Positions 1-6,638 of a stretch of 7,703 nt of DNA are shown one piece after another. This DNA is from JAGLSB01 sp023135955 (GTDB lineage Bacteria > Bacteroidota > Bacteroidia > Bacteroidales > GCA-2748055). The notes under the pieces are model-generated. The model worked only from the letters and a program-made list of their open reading frames with translations, did not search any database and was not told where the DNA came from. The position numbers and the translations under genes were made by a program. Each line of letters begins with the position of its first letter. The stretch's first letter is position 1. The stretch lies in the NCBI GenBank assembly GCA_030673645.1, contig DAOVIO010000181.1:1-7703 (forward strand), written 5' to 3'.

Positions 1-49
1 CAAACTCAACGGTCATATTGAAACTTGCTTTGTATGTATAATCACTCAT
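1..49 (-). CDS. 5' end of an unidentified gene, cut by the window edge
   Basis: Reading leftward from an ATG at 47-49 gives 16 open codons, MSDYTYKASFNMTVEF, before the window ends. I do not recognise the protein from so little sequence. There is no hydrophobic signal peptide at the start, so a cytoplasmic product is more likely, but this is inference. Support for a real gene is a promoter-like sequence just upstream on the same strand (69-100), which would leave a short leader of about 15 nt. No Shine-Dalgarno sequence is seen, as is usual in Bacteroidota. Confidence 0.4.
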   Translation of the reverse strand, partial: MSDYTYKASFNMTVEF

Positions 50-68
50 GATTTATCTATTTAGAATA

Positions 69-100
69 CAAATATACGATCATCTATTAATTTGAGAAAA
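69..100 (-). promoter_or_regulatory. Candidate Bacteroidota-type promoter for the left-edge gene
   Basis: On the minus strand TATATTTG (69-76) matches the Bacteroidota -7 consensus TAnnTTTG perfectly. Nineteen bases upstream lies TTTTC (96-100), one base off the TTTTG-like -33 element. Transcription would start near 62-63, about 14 nt before the ATG at 49. The call rests on pattern and spacing only. Confidence 0.45.
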
Positions 101-124
101 GATATTGTTAAGGAAGTGGGGGAA

Positions 125-190
125 AGTGAGTGAAAGTGAGTGAAAGTAAGTAAAGTGAGTTTAGTAAGTATAGTAAGTAAAGTCGTAAGT
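125..190. repeat. Degenerate 9-10 bp tandem repeat (AGTRAGTRAA-like)
   Basis: Seven imperfect units run head to tail. Two are 10 bp (AGTGAGTGAA at 125-134 and 135-144). Four are 9 bp: AGTAAGTAA at 145-153, AGTGAGTTT at 154-162, AGTAAGTAT at 163-171 and AGTAAGTAA at 172-180. The last is AGTCGTAAGT at 181-190. The tract is non-coding and directly adjoins the 8-bp repeat beginning at 193. The pattern suggests slippage-driven expansion followed by drift. Confidence 0.85.
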
Positions 191-192
191 AC

Positions 193-248
193 TCAACCCC
201 TCAACCCCTCAACCCCTCAACCCCTCAACCCCTCAACCCCTCAACCCC
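193..248. repeat. Perfect 8-bp tandem repeat, (TCAACCCC)x7
   Basis: Seven identical copies of TCAACCCC occupy 193-248, followed by one decayed copy (TTAACTTC, 249-256). The tract ends about 23 bases downstream of the stop codon of the minus-strand VPS10-like gene. Perfect identity means recent expansion or active homogenisation. The unit is a cyclic form of CCCTCAAC and shares the CTCAAC core with the tracts at 5476-5579 and 6639-6670. There are no spacers, so it is not a CRISPR array. Confidence 0.95.
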
Positions 249-271
249 TTAACTTCCTAACTATTTCCATA

Positions 272-3127
272 TTACTCAATAACTAATTTCTCACTAACCA
301 TTTCATCACCAATCCTTAATTCTATTTTATAATTACCTTTTGTAAGGTAAATTTTTCCATTATCTGCAGGTCCAAGTTTTTTTAGCTTTTCATTCTTTTT
401 CGACACCTTTTTTAGTAAATCTTCAGAGATACTTAGATCATAACTAAAACTTTGCAGCCCTCTGGAACTTGATATAGTTTTAGTGTTCAGTTTCTCGTTT
501 GATTCTGTATAGATTGTAAAACTAAGTTCATCCACTGATTTTGTATAGCATGAAATGATTAGCTCAGGTTCAATGGCTTCGCTATAATTGCTCCATTGCA
601 TTCCCCAATTCGGGCTATATCTTTGTATATCGGGAGGAAATAATACCAATGTTTTATTTTTTATCTTCGGAAGCTTCTGTACTCCTGAAACATCAGCAAT
701 ATAGATTGATCTTCCATGGGTTCCTAATATCAAATCAGACTTATCGGGATGAATTGCCAGGTCATGAACTGGTGCATCGTGTAAGCCCTTTGAAAATGCC
801 ATAAAATCATTACCGGCATCTATTGAAACATATACTCCGTGATCGGTTCCAACGTAAATTATGTTTTCATTAATAGGATCTTCTTTTACAACATTCAGCG
901 GTTCCAGAGGAAGGTTATTGCCTATTTGCTTCCAGGTATTGCCATAATCTTCAGAAACAAATATGTATGGATAAAAGTGATCCCATCGGTATCCATTTAA
1001 ACTCACATAAACTCTGCTTTCCTTATGCTTACTAGCAAATATCTGACTTACCCACATTTTTTCTGGTAAGCCTATGGAAATATCTGTCCAGGAATCCCCA
1101 CTATTCTGACTAACATATACTGCTCCATCATCTGATCCTGTATAAAGGAGTCCGAACTTTAGTTCTGATTCGTAAACTGAAGTAAGCGTTCCGTATGATA
1201 CATTTCCTTTCATTCCCCCATTCGTGAGATCTGGTGAGATGGCTTCTAGATCATCGCCTTTATTCATACTACGATATAGTCTGTTAGCACCATAATATAG
1301 AATATCCTGATTATGTCGGGATAGAAATATTGGCGTCTCCCAGTTGAATCGCAGTGGTCTTTCGCCCAATTCATGTACAGGCTTAATTCTTACCTTATCT
1401 TTGGTCTTTGTGTTATATCTGTAATAAAATCCAAATTGAGATCCTGAATAAATAGTTGAATTATCTCTCCAGTCAACTTCAACCATCATACCATCACCAC
1501 CTCCAATTCGCTCATAATTGTCACGGCCGCGTAGAAACCATGAATCTTCCGGATTATCAGTTGATGGTCCGTACCAAACACCATTATCTTGCAGTCCACC
1601 ATAAACATTATACGGTTCGGCTTTATCGTAATTTATACTATAAAACTGACCAACAGCAGGCACATTTGATTTATACCATGTTTCGCCCTTATCATAAGAA
1701 ATGTTTATGCCTCCATCGTTCCCATCTATCAGATGACCATCGCGTTTAGGACTGATCCATAAAGCCTGATGATCAGCATGCATATTCTGGGAACTCAGGG
1801 CTTTGAATTCTGATCCTCCGTCTTTAGATAATAATAAGGGGACTCCCATTAAATAAACTTCATCGGAATTATTCGGGTCAACTCTAACATTACCAAAATA
1901 ATATCCATATGTATATATTAGTCCATCAAGGGTACCTTCATGAGTTTTATTCCAGGTTTTACCTCCATCGTCCGATCTGTATAATTCAGCACCAATAATA
2001 GGAGTATCAAAAAGAAGAGAATTCTCATCTTCAATATATTCTGCAAGAGAGGCAGGTTTAATCTTGCCCTCACTAATCATTATTTTTATGGACCTAAGAT
2101 TATATTTTTCTGGAAAAGAATTCTCTTTTAGAAATTCTTCTATCATATTATCTTCAAGACTTAGAAATTCTTCAGAGCTCATCAATCTCAGATCATCTTT
2201 GCTGAGTTCATCCGAAGTTTCTTTTTTTAGCTCGCGATGAAACTGATTGTCGAGAAAAGCATAAAGAATATCTGTATTTCCAGGAAAGACAGTCAGTCCA
2301 ATTCTTCCAATTCCTTCACCATCAGGAAATCCGGACTCGCCACCAGATATTTTTGTCCAGTTTTCACCAGCATCTATTGATTTATATATACCTGAACCAT
2401 TTCCACTTTCATTAAAATTCCATGCCCTACGATCTCTTTCCCACGAGGCAGCATATAGAATATCGGAATTCGCAGGATCCATGATCAAATCAATTATACC
2501 AGTATTTTTATCAATATAAAGAGTTTTCTTCCAACTATTTCCGCCATCTGTTGTTTTATAAAGGCCTCTTTCTTCATTTTCTGAATACAAATGTCCAAGG
2601 GCTGCAACCCAAAGTATATTTGGATTCTTAGGATGAAGAATTATTCTTCCAATATGGTGTGATTCAGGTAATCCCATATATTCCCATGAATTTCCTTTAT
2701 CAGTACTTTTAAACAGTCCGACACCAGAATAAGAAGATCTGCTTGAATTATTTTCTCCTGTACCAACCCAAATGATATCATTTTCCCAGTCGACGGCAAT
2801 ATCGCCGATGGACAATACAATTTGATTATCGAAGATTGAGTTATACGTAATTCCATTATTACCAGTGTAAAAAAGTCCGCCGGAAGCATAAGCAGCATAA
2901 AACTGAGTAGGATCTTTCTCATTTACAGCGAAATCAACAATACGTCCAGACATATTTACCGGTCCTACATTCCTGAATTCAACATTACGAACCAAAGATG
3001 ACTCCTTTAATGATTCTCGGGTTTCAAATGAATTAATTCTTTCATTCGCTGTAGTAGCTTCAGGTACTTGTCCGTATGAAATAAATGTGATGGAACAAAT
3101 TAGCAACAGTAGATTTAGTTTTTTCAT
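272..3127 (-). CDS. Exported VPS10/sortilin-like Asp-box beta-propeller protein
   Basis: This 951-residue protein belongs to the bacterial VPS10-domain/BNR-repeat family, often labelled 'glycosyl hydrolase' without a shown activity. Its substrate is unknown. Residues 1-19 form a signal peptide (KK, then a Leu-rich core, likely cut at SYG|Q), so it acts in the periplasm, on the outer membrane or outside the cell. Asp-box motifs (S/T-x-D-x-G-x-x-W/F) lie at 141-148, 192-199, 250-257, 385-392, 434-441, 477-484, 725-732 and 768-775. Degenerate copies at 620-627 and 673-680 have Asp replaced by Asn. Family-typical segments are HADHQ (450-454), GNDGG (469-473) and GTHGRSIYIAD (802-812). A charged stretch at about 297-370 interrupts the propeller. 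Residues from about 850 look like a C-terminal beta-sandwich. It starts at the ATG that precedes the signal peptide, ends in TAA, and appears monocistronic. The length is near that usual for the family. Confidence 0.93.
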   Translation of the reverse strand: MKKLNLLLLICSITFISYGQVPEATTANERINSFETRESLKESSLVRNVEFRNVGPVNMSGRIVDFAVNEKDPTQFYAAYASGGLFYTGNNGITYNSIFDNQIVLSIGDIAVDWENDIIWVGTGENNSSRSSYSGVGLFKSTDKGNSWEYMGLPESHHIGRIILHPKNPNILWVAALGHLYSENEERGLYKTTDGGNSWKKTLYIDKNTGIIDLIMDPANSDILYAASWERDRRAWNFNESGNGSGIYKSIDAGENWTKISGGESGFPDGEGIGRIGLTVFPGNTDILYAFLDNQFHRELKKETSDELSKDDLRLMSSEEFLSLEDNMIEEFLKENSFPEKYNLRSIKIMISEGKIKPASLAEYIEDENSLLFDTPIIGAELYRSDDGGKTWNKTHEGTLDGLIYTYGYYFGNVRVDPNNSDEVYLMGVPLLLSKDGGSEFKALSSQNMHADHQALWISPKRDGHLIDGNDGGINISYDKGETWYKSNVPAVGQFYSINYDKAEPYNVYGGLQDNGVWYGPSTDNPEDSWFLRGRDNYERIGGGDGMMVEVDWRDNSTIYSGSQFGFYYRYNTKTKDKVRIKPVHELGERPLRFNWETPIFLSRHNQDILYYGANRLYRSMNKGDDLEAISPDLTNGGMKGNVSYGTLTSVYESELKFGLLYTGSDDGAVYVSQNSGDSWTDISIGLPEKMWVSQIFASKHKESRVYVSLNGYRWDHFYPYIFVSEDYGNTWKQIGNNLPLEPLNVVKEDPINENIIYVGTDHGVYVSIDAGNDFMAFSKGLHDAPVHDLAIHPDKSDLILGTHGRSIYIADVSGVQKLPKIKNKTLVLFPPDIQRYSPNWGMQWSNYSEAIEPELIISCYTKSVDELSFTIYTESNEKLNTKTISSSRGLQSFSYDLSISEDLLKKVSKKNEKLKKLGPADNGKIYLTKGNYKIELRIGDEMVSEKLVIE

Positions 3128-3411
3128 AGAAGTTTTATTTACGATAATTATTATAACCTGATTTTAATTTACTTAGTTTAACGTTTTTATAAATCTCCAT
3201 TAGTAAGAATGCACAAACCTGACTCCCTAAATCTGTTAAGCTAACAGCACGAATTCATTTGCTCTTTCTCTTGAATATTCTTTTTCATAGACTAGCATTC
3301 ATTATTGGTAAAAATAAACAAAGCTTTTTTGATTTCAATCATTTCAATTCTATTCTTTGATAACGCAAAATAGTTTCTACTTAATATCGATTAGGATTAA
3401 TCTACATGACT

Positions 3412-3427
3412 GGGTGGGATCCCACCC
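3412..3427. repeat. 16-bp perfect palindrome followed by a C-rich run
   Basis: GGGTGGGATCCCACCC is a perfect palindrome. As RNA it could fold into a 6-bp GC-rich stem with a GATC loop. It is followed by more C-rich sequence to about 3439 in an otherwise AT-rich gap. No T-run follows on the plus strand, so it is not a standard intrinsic terminator for that strand. Its role is unknown; a protein-binding site or a remnant of a repeat element is possible. Confidence 0.7.
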
Positions 3428-3462
3428 CCCCGCCCGCCATCACCCCTTGATGTAAAAATTGC

Positions 3463-3494
3463 TTTAAAAAACTGTGTCACATTTAATATTTTTG
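3463..3494 (+). promoter_or_regulatory. Candidate promoter upstream of the GNAT gene
   Basis: TATTTTTG (3487-3494) matches TAnnTTTG fully, and TTTA (3463-3466) lies 20 bases upstream, one base off the TTTG -33 element. Transcription from here would give a leader of about 220 nt that includes all three hairpins at 3603-3690. AT-rich sequence produces such matches by chance, so the call is tentative. Confidence 0.3.
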
Positions 3495-3602
3495 ACGAAA
3501 AAGTATATTACGGGTGGTTAGCAATACATTAGTTTCTATTTTTTGATAATAAAATTTAACTTTCGTAATTCTTAATTGGGTAATATTAACTTCGTTGAGC
3601 TC

Positions 3603-3690
3603 TTCCGGCCATGCCGGAATCGGTTCCCCGCAGCTTGCTGCGATAGAACATAATTTTCCTATTTATACCTCGGTAGCTCTGCTGCGAGGT
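3603..3690. repeat. Cluster of three hairpins (REP-like)
   Basis: Three inverted repeats follow one another. The first is TTCCGGC-CAT-GCCGGAA (3603-3619). The second is CGCAGC-TT-GCTGCG (3629-3642), which extends outward by GTTC (3623-3626) pairing with GAAC (3646-3649). The third is ACCTCG (3667-3672) pairing with CGAGGT (3685-3690), with an inner AGC/GCT pairing. The cluster ends 31 bases before the GNAT start. GC-rich imperfect palindromes grouped like this resemble REP elements mobilised by RAYT transposases; that kinship is inference. Alternatives are leader RNA structures or a protein-binding array. No T-tract follows any stem, so terminators are unlikely. Confidence 0.65.
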
Positions 3691-3721
3691 AGTTGATTGC
3701 AATGAATTAAAATTCAATTTT

Positions 3722-4237
3722 ATGAAAAAAATATCCACTACTTCAATGCCAGAATTTGATATATATATGGCCGGATTGGGTGATGAATCAATTGTTCTGG
3801 AGTTTATTAAGCATCTTTCTGTCTATGAAAAACTAAGTCATGAGGTAGTTGCAACTGTTGAAGATCTTAGAAAATATTTATTTGAAGACAAAAAGGTGGC
3901 TGAAGTAATTCTTGGTGTATTTAAAGGTGAAGTTGTAGGATTTGCCTTGTTTTTTCACAACTTTTCAACTTTTCTTGGTAAGCCGGGAATTTATCTGGAA
4001 GATTTATTTGTGCTGGAGAAATTCCGAGGAAGAGGATTTGGAAAAAGTTTACTTACATATCTTGCTAAACTTGCTGTTGAAAGAAACTGCGGACGGCTTG
4101 AATGGTCGGTTCTTGACTGGAACGAGCCGGCGATTAAATTTTACAAGTCATTGGGAGCTAGTGTAATGGGGGAGTGGTTGACGAATAGGGTTGCTGGTGA
4201 TGGGCTTATTGGAATGGCTGGGATGTTTGAAGAATAA
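3722..4237 (+). CDS. GNAT N-acetyltransferase, SSAT (diamine/thialysine acetyltransferase)-like
   Basis: The 171-residue product is a cytoplasmic acetyl-CoA-dependent N-acetyltransferase. It resembles the spermidine/spermine (SSAT) and thialysine branch, which acetylates polyamines or lysine-like amines; the true substrate is not known. The YLEDLFV segment (91-97) contains the Glu equivalent to the catalytic base region of human SSAT. RGRGFG (102-107) fits the acetyl-CoA pyrophosphate loop R/Q-x-x-G-x-G. WNEPAIKFYKSLGA (133-146) carries Tyr141, equivalent to the SSAT general-acid tyrosine. Its length is close to human SSAT1 (171 residues). The first ATG is used; a second Met at residue 9 is possible, since the fold begins at about residue 12. 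There is no Shine-Dalgarno sequence. It stands alone after the hairpin cluster, and the next plus-strand ORF is a transporter remnant 195 bases away. Confidence 0.92.
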   Translation: MKKISTTSMPEFDIYMAGLGDESIVLEFIKHLSVYEKLSHEVVATVEDLRKYLFEDKKVAEVILGVFKGEVVGFALFFHNFSTFLGKPGIYLEDLFVLEKFRGRGFGKSLLTYLAKLAVERNCGRLEWSVLDWNEPAIKFYKSLGASVMGEWLTNRVAGDGLIGMAGMFEE

Positions 4238-4290
4238 GAATCAAACAGCCATTTTTAACTTCACATTAACTCACATTCAGATATAATCCC

Positions 4291-4298
4291 TAACTTTG
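4291..4298 (+). promoter_or_regulatory. Possible -7 promoter element upstream of the MATE remnant
   Basis: TAACTTTG is a perfect TAnnTTTG match about 135 bases upstream of the remnant's ATG. No clear TTTG lies 19-21 bases before it (the spot reads TTAA/AACT), so it is half a promoter at best. A nearby direct repeat, TATAATATG at 4348-4356 and 4382-4390, sits between it and the ORF. Confidence 0.25.
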
Positions 4299-4432
4299 TA
4301 CTGAATAAATTCTACACCCGATGATGATAATTGTCACAGATATAAGTTATAATATGACTCCTAAAAGCTAGGGATTCTTGGTATAATATGCCACATCTGT
4401 TTTCAATTATCAATAAAAAATTTCTATAAGTC

Positions 4433-4690
4433 ATGTCGGGTAAAAATCACAATATTTCTAAAGTAGTTTCTTTTAATAATTTCTTCAAATTTAAAAGTTT
4501 ATGGGCAGATCTTAAAGATGCCATAGGAGGAAATGATAAGGATTTTACGTCTATCAAATTACGCAAAGCTATTTTTCTTTTATCGGTTCCAATGGTTTTG
4601 GAGATGGTAATGGAATCGACTTTTGCCATTTTTGATATATATTTCGTGTCAAAACTTGGGGCAGATGCAGTTTATGATATCTTCTGGTAA
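4433..4690 (+). pseudogene. 5' remnant of a MATE-family efflux transporter gene
   Basis: The ORF encodes 85 residues, whereas MATE transporters are about 450 residues with 12 helices. Residues 41-80 are a clear MATE start: LRKAIFLLSVPMVLEMVMES, then TFAIFDIYFVSKLGADAV. This includes the first transmembrane helix (about 46-70) and its conserved Asp (D68). Family members usually continue with A-T-V-G-L/I-T-E after ADAV. Here similarity stops at Val80 (codon ends at 4672), followed by YDIFW and a stop. The remaining roughly 370 codons are absent. Neither other plus frame up to 4763 resumes the protein, and the convergent phosphatase gene ends at 4764. This indicates a deletion or rearrangement, not a simple frameshift. 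The fragment cannot transport anything. Start and upstream sequence look intact, so it may still be transcribed. Confidence 0.85.
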
Positions 4691-4763
4691 TTAAGAAGTT
4701 GTAGATTTATACTTTAATCTAATTGTATTTTTGAAAGGATGCTCCAAATAGAAACCATAAACA

Positions 4764-5471
4764 CTATTTAAGCTGATCAATATTTTTCTGGGAAAACATT
4801 AACTGATTATCGAAATCAATAGCCGATAGGAAGCCAAAATCTTTACCTGAATTGTACACACAGCCTGTATCAATGTTGATAACTTTTGGATCGGGAACAG
4901 AGAGATTAATCCGAAGATTTTCAAGTGGAGTAGGAGTGTGTCCATGAATAAGTCTTTTATCGCCGATTTTCTTTCCATCATATTGAAATTCACGTATCCA
5001 TAACATCGATTCTTCATCTTCGAGCGGATTCTTAATTTCAAAATTTAATCCGGCATGAACAATTATAGCATCATCCAACTCATAATAATAGGGAAGATGA
5101 TTTATGAAATCTACATACACTTCAGTGATCAGTTTTACACCCTGATGTTTTAAAAGAACATTTTCAGGAATATTAAAACTCCTTAAAGTTTGTTCAGCTC
5201 CGTTTCTTAACCAAATCTGCAATGAAAAAGAATTATTATGGGCCTCTAAAAAAAAATCCTCATGGTTTCCCCTTATCGGGTAAATATTAAATCCTTCAGT
5301 TTTTAAATGAATAAGGTAATCAAGCACATCCTTTGAGGAAGGACCTCTGTCGATATAATCGCCTACAAAATATAATTCATCTTCCTTCTTAATACAGATT
5401 TTCTCCTCAAGTAGTTTCTTAAGTGTTAAAAAACAACCATGGATGTCTCCTATTGCAAATCTGCGAATCAT
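4764..5471 (-). CDS. PPP-family metallophosphatase (Ser/Thr phosphatase or Ap4A hydrolase-like)
   Basis: The 235-residue product is a full-length bacterial PPP-type metallophosphoesterase, the group that includes PrpE, lambda phosphatase-like protein phosphatases and symmetrical Ap4A hydrolases. The metal-site signatures are all present: GDIHG (8-12), GDYIDRG (37-43), GNHED (68-72), HAG (139-141) and HGHTP (176-180). These residues bind two metal ions and the phosphate. The sequence does not decide between phosphoprotein and dinucleotide substrates. There is no signal peptide, so it is cytoplasmic. The start is firm because GDIHG normally lies within about ten residues of the N-terminus. Unusually, an 8-bp tandem repeat begins four bases upstream of the ATG and fills the place of the ribosome-binding region. 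The gene converges on the MATE remnant, with 73 bases between their stops. The same-strand DUF1684 gene lies 243 repeat-filled bases upstream, so co-transcription is doubtful. Confidence 0.93.
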   Translation of the reverse strand: MIRRFAIGDIHGCFLTLKKLLEEKICIKKEDELYFVGDYIDRGPSSKDVLDYLIHLKTEGFNIYPIRGNHEDFFLEAHNNSFSLQIWLRNGAEQTLRSFNIPENVLLKHQGVKLITEVYVDFINHLPYYYELDDAIIVHAGLNFEIKNPLEDEESMLWIREFQYDGKKIGDKRLIHGHTPTPLENLRINLSVPDPKVINIDTGCVYNSGKDFGFLSAIDFDNQLMFSQKNIDQLK

Positions 5472-5475
5472 GTAT

Positions 5476-5579
5476 GTTGAGTGGTTTAGTTGTTGAGTTG
5501 TTGAGTTGTTGAGTGGTTTAGTTGTTGAGTGGTTTAGTTGTTGAGTTGTTTAGTTGATTAGTTGTTTAGTTGATTAGTA
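5476..5579. repeat. Degenerate 8-bp tandem repeat, 13 units
   Basis: Thirteen 8-bp units run without a break. On the plus strand they alternate mainly among GTTGAGTT, GTTGAGTG, GTTTAGTT and, at the far end, GATTAGTT. On the minus strand, the sense of the neighbouring genes, the unit reads AACTCAAC or CACTCAAC. It therefore shares the CTCAAC core of the tracts at 193-248 and 6639-6670. Units nearest the phosphatase start are closest to consensus and those farther away are more decayed. The tract stops four bases from the phosphatase ATG and probably lies in its 5' leader. Confidence 0.92.
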
Positions 5580-5629
5580 GCGAAATTCAAACTTTTTTAA
5601 TCAATACACAAGTGCCTCTATCATCAATC

Positions 5630-5710
5630 GTCCATTGTCCATTGTCCACCGTCCATTGTCCATTGTCATCGTCCACTATCCATTGTCATCGTCCACTATC
5701 CATTGTCATC
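5630..5710. repeat. 20-bp tandem repeat with 7+7+6 bp substructure
   Basis: Two identical 20-bp units (5671-5690, 5691-5710; GTCCACTATCCATTGTCATC) are preceded by a variant 20-bp unit (5651-5670) and a 21-bp unit (5630-5650). Each is built from 7-bp GTCCATT-like blocks, with the last block shortened to GTCATC (7+7+6 = 20). This shows an older 7-bp repeat later duplicated as a 20-bp block. The tract ends four bases from the TGA stop of the DUF1684 gene and has no terminator-like stem. Confidence 0.92.
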
Positions 5711-5714
5711 CTTT

Positions 5715-6602
5715 TCAATCCAAATGAACATCCTTCTCCCCTGCAGTAATCGCAATATCCAGTCTGTTGTCCGGGGGCGGGAGAGGGCAGGTGGCGAAAG
5801 CCGTGAAAGCACATGGAGGATTGTAAGCTTTGTTAAAATCGAGAATTACTTTGCCGGTTTCGTCAGGTGCTTCTGTATATAAATATCTTCCTGCCGCATA
5901 AGTTTCGAGGGCACTTGTCTGATCTCCGATAATTATAAAGAATCCTTCTCCGGCTTTAAAAACCAACAACTCAAAATTTTTCCTGTCATGACGAAAGATT
6001 ATCTTTCCGGGAGCTTCATAAATATCTACGCTTCCAACCATATTAGCAACCTCCACTTTTTTTGTTGTGTCAAAAGCTATATACTGGGCTTCTTTTTTCC
6101 ATTCCATTGAAACAGGATATGTAGGAATGCTATCGAGTTTATTGATTCTTGGATTCTCAAAATCTCTTAATCGAATGGCATATCCACTTTCCCTTTTAAT
6201 GATAAACCATGCAAATGATCCCCATTTCAATATTGAAGGTGAACCCGACTTGTCCGTTAGTAACTCCATATCATTAATTAATTCACCATTGGTAGTAATA
6301 CCTGCATCACTATTTAATCTAATTAATATCTTATCGTCATTTTTAATGATAATACCACAATAATCAGGAGCATTTTCAGGGAAGATAATTTTATTATCTG
6401 CAGCCGAACCAAAACTGTTTTCTCCTTCTTCAAGCCAGTATAAACCTGAAACATTCAACCAACCATCTTCTGATTTCAGATTCTCCACACGATTAATTTT
6501 CCATGCTTCAATCTCTTTCAAATATTCCGAATCGGGCTTTATTTGCCTGGTGCATGAAATTATTGCAATTCCCAGAAAAGTGTAATAAATAAGATTTTTC
6601 AT
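5715..6602 (-). CDS. DUF1684 domain lipoprotein
   Basis: This 295-residue protein carries the DUF1684 (COG3358) domain, whose biochemical role is not established. A short signal peptide ends in the lipobox IIS-C with Cys17, so the mature protein should be lipid-anchored in the cell envelope. The domain starts at about residue 27. It shows the family block GWLNVSGLYWLEEGENSFGS (47-66) and, near the C-terminus, LDFNKAYNPPCAFTAFATCP (254-273) followed by LPPPDN. The NPPCAF and TCPLPP motifs with their two cysteines are the family hallmark. Length and domain order look complete. The ATG at 6602 is the only start that gives the lipoprotein signal. Tandem repeats flank the gene on both sides: the 20-bp tract directly after the stop and an 8-bp tract in the probable 5' leader. 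It is transcribed divergently from the FadL-like porin. Confidence 0.92.
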   Translation of the reverse strand: MKNLIYYTFLGIAIISCTRQIKPDSEYLKEIEAWKINRVENLKSEDGWLNVSGLYWLEEGENSFGSAADNKIIFPENAPDYCGIIIKNDDKILIRLNSDAGITTNGELINDMELLTDKSGSPSILKWGSFAWFIIKRESGYAIRLRDFENPRINKLDSIPTYPVSMEWKKEAQYIAFDTTKKVEVANMVGSVDIYEAPGKIIFRHDRKNFELLVFKAGEGFFIIIGDQTSALETYAAGRYLYTEAPDETGKVILDFNKAYNPPCAFTAFATCPLPPPDNRLDIAITAGEKDVHLD

Positions 6603-6638
6603 AAATAAAATTTATTTCGTCCTCGTTCAATGACCGCC

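Larger units (their letters stand above)
3128..3721. other. 594-base gene-free divergent region
   Basis: This gap separates the divergent VPS10-like and GNAT genes. No ORF in it looks like a real gene. The half near the VPS10-like start is plain AT-rich sequence. It holds a short inverted repeat, CTGTTA-AGC-TAACAG (3233-3247), which could be an operator, but nothing else supports that. Further right are a GC-rich palindrome (3412-3427), a promoter-like element (3463-3494) and three hairpins (3603-3690). I found no convincing promoter for the VPS10-like gene. Confidence 0.7.

Noticed and set aside
193..248. CRISPR array
   Set aside because: The 8-bp units are directly contiguous with no unique spacers, and no cas genes are present. 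The same holds for the other repeat tracts.
272..345. Type IX secretion C-terminal sorting domain on the VPS10-like protein
   Set aside because: The end (GNYKIELRIGDEMVSEKLVIE) superficially resembles one, but the same beta-rich ending is usual in VPS10-domain proteins and no Ser/Gly linker or clear CTD motif precedes it.
1456..1749. A 97-codon plus-strand ORF inside the VPS10-like gene
   Set aside because: It lies antisense within a clearly conserved gene, is rich in His and Tyr as expected from a frame shadow, and has no recognisable domain.
3095..3097. Lipoprotein cysteine (Cys11) in the VPS10-like signal peptide
   Set aside because: The residue before Cys is Ile, not Gly, Ala or Ser, and the cysteine sits in the middle of the hydrophobic core; ordinary signal peptidase I cleavage after Gly19 fits better.
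272..3127. Sialidase assignment based on Asp-boxes
   Set aside because: No Arg-Ile-Pro (FRIP-like) motif or arginine triad could be seen, and the repeat pattern with HADHQ and GTHGRSIYIAD fits the VPS10/BNR-like family instead.
3319..3347. Possible minus-strand promoter for the VPS10-like gene (AAGCTTTG with TTG 18 bases upstream)
   Set aside because: The -7 element has a mismatch, the spacer is one base short, and it lies about 190 bases from the start codon; too weak to list as a feature.
3405..3449. A 14-codon ORF across the GC-rich palindrome
   Set aside because: It is very short, Pro-rich because of the C-rich DNA, and has no supporting signal.
6067..6363. A 98-codon plus-strand ORF antisense to the DUF1684 gene
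   Set aside because: The opposite strand carries strong family motifs throughout; this frame shows no domain and no promoter or start signal of its own.
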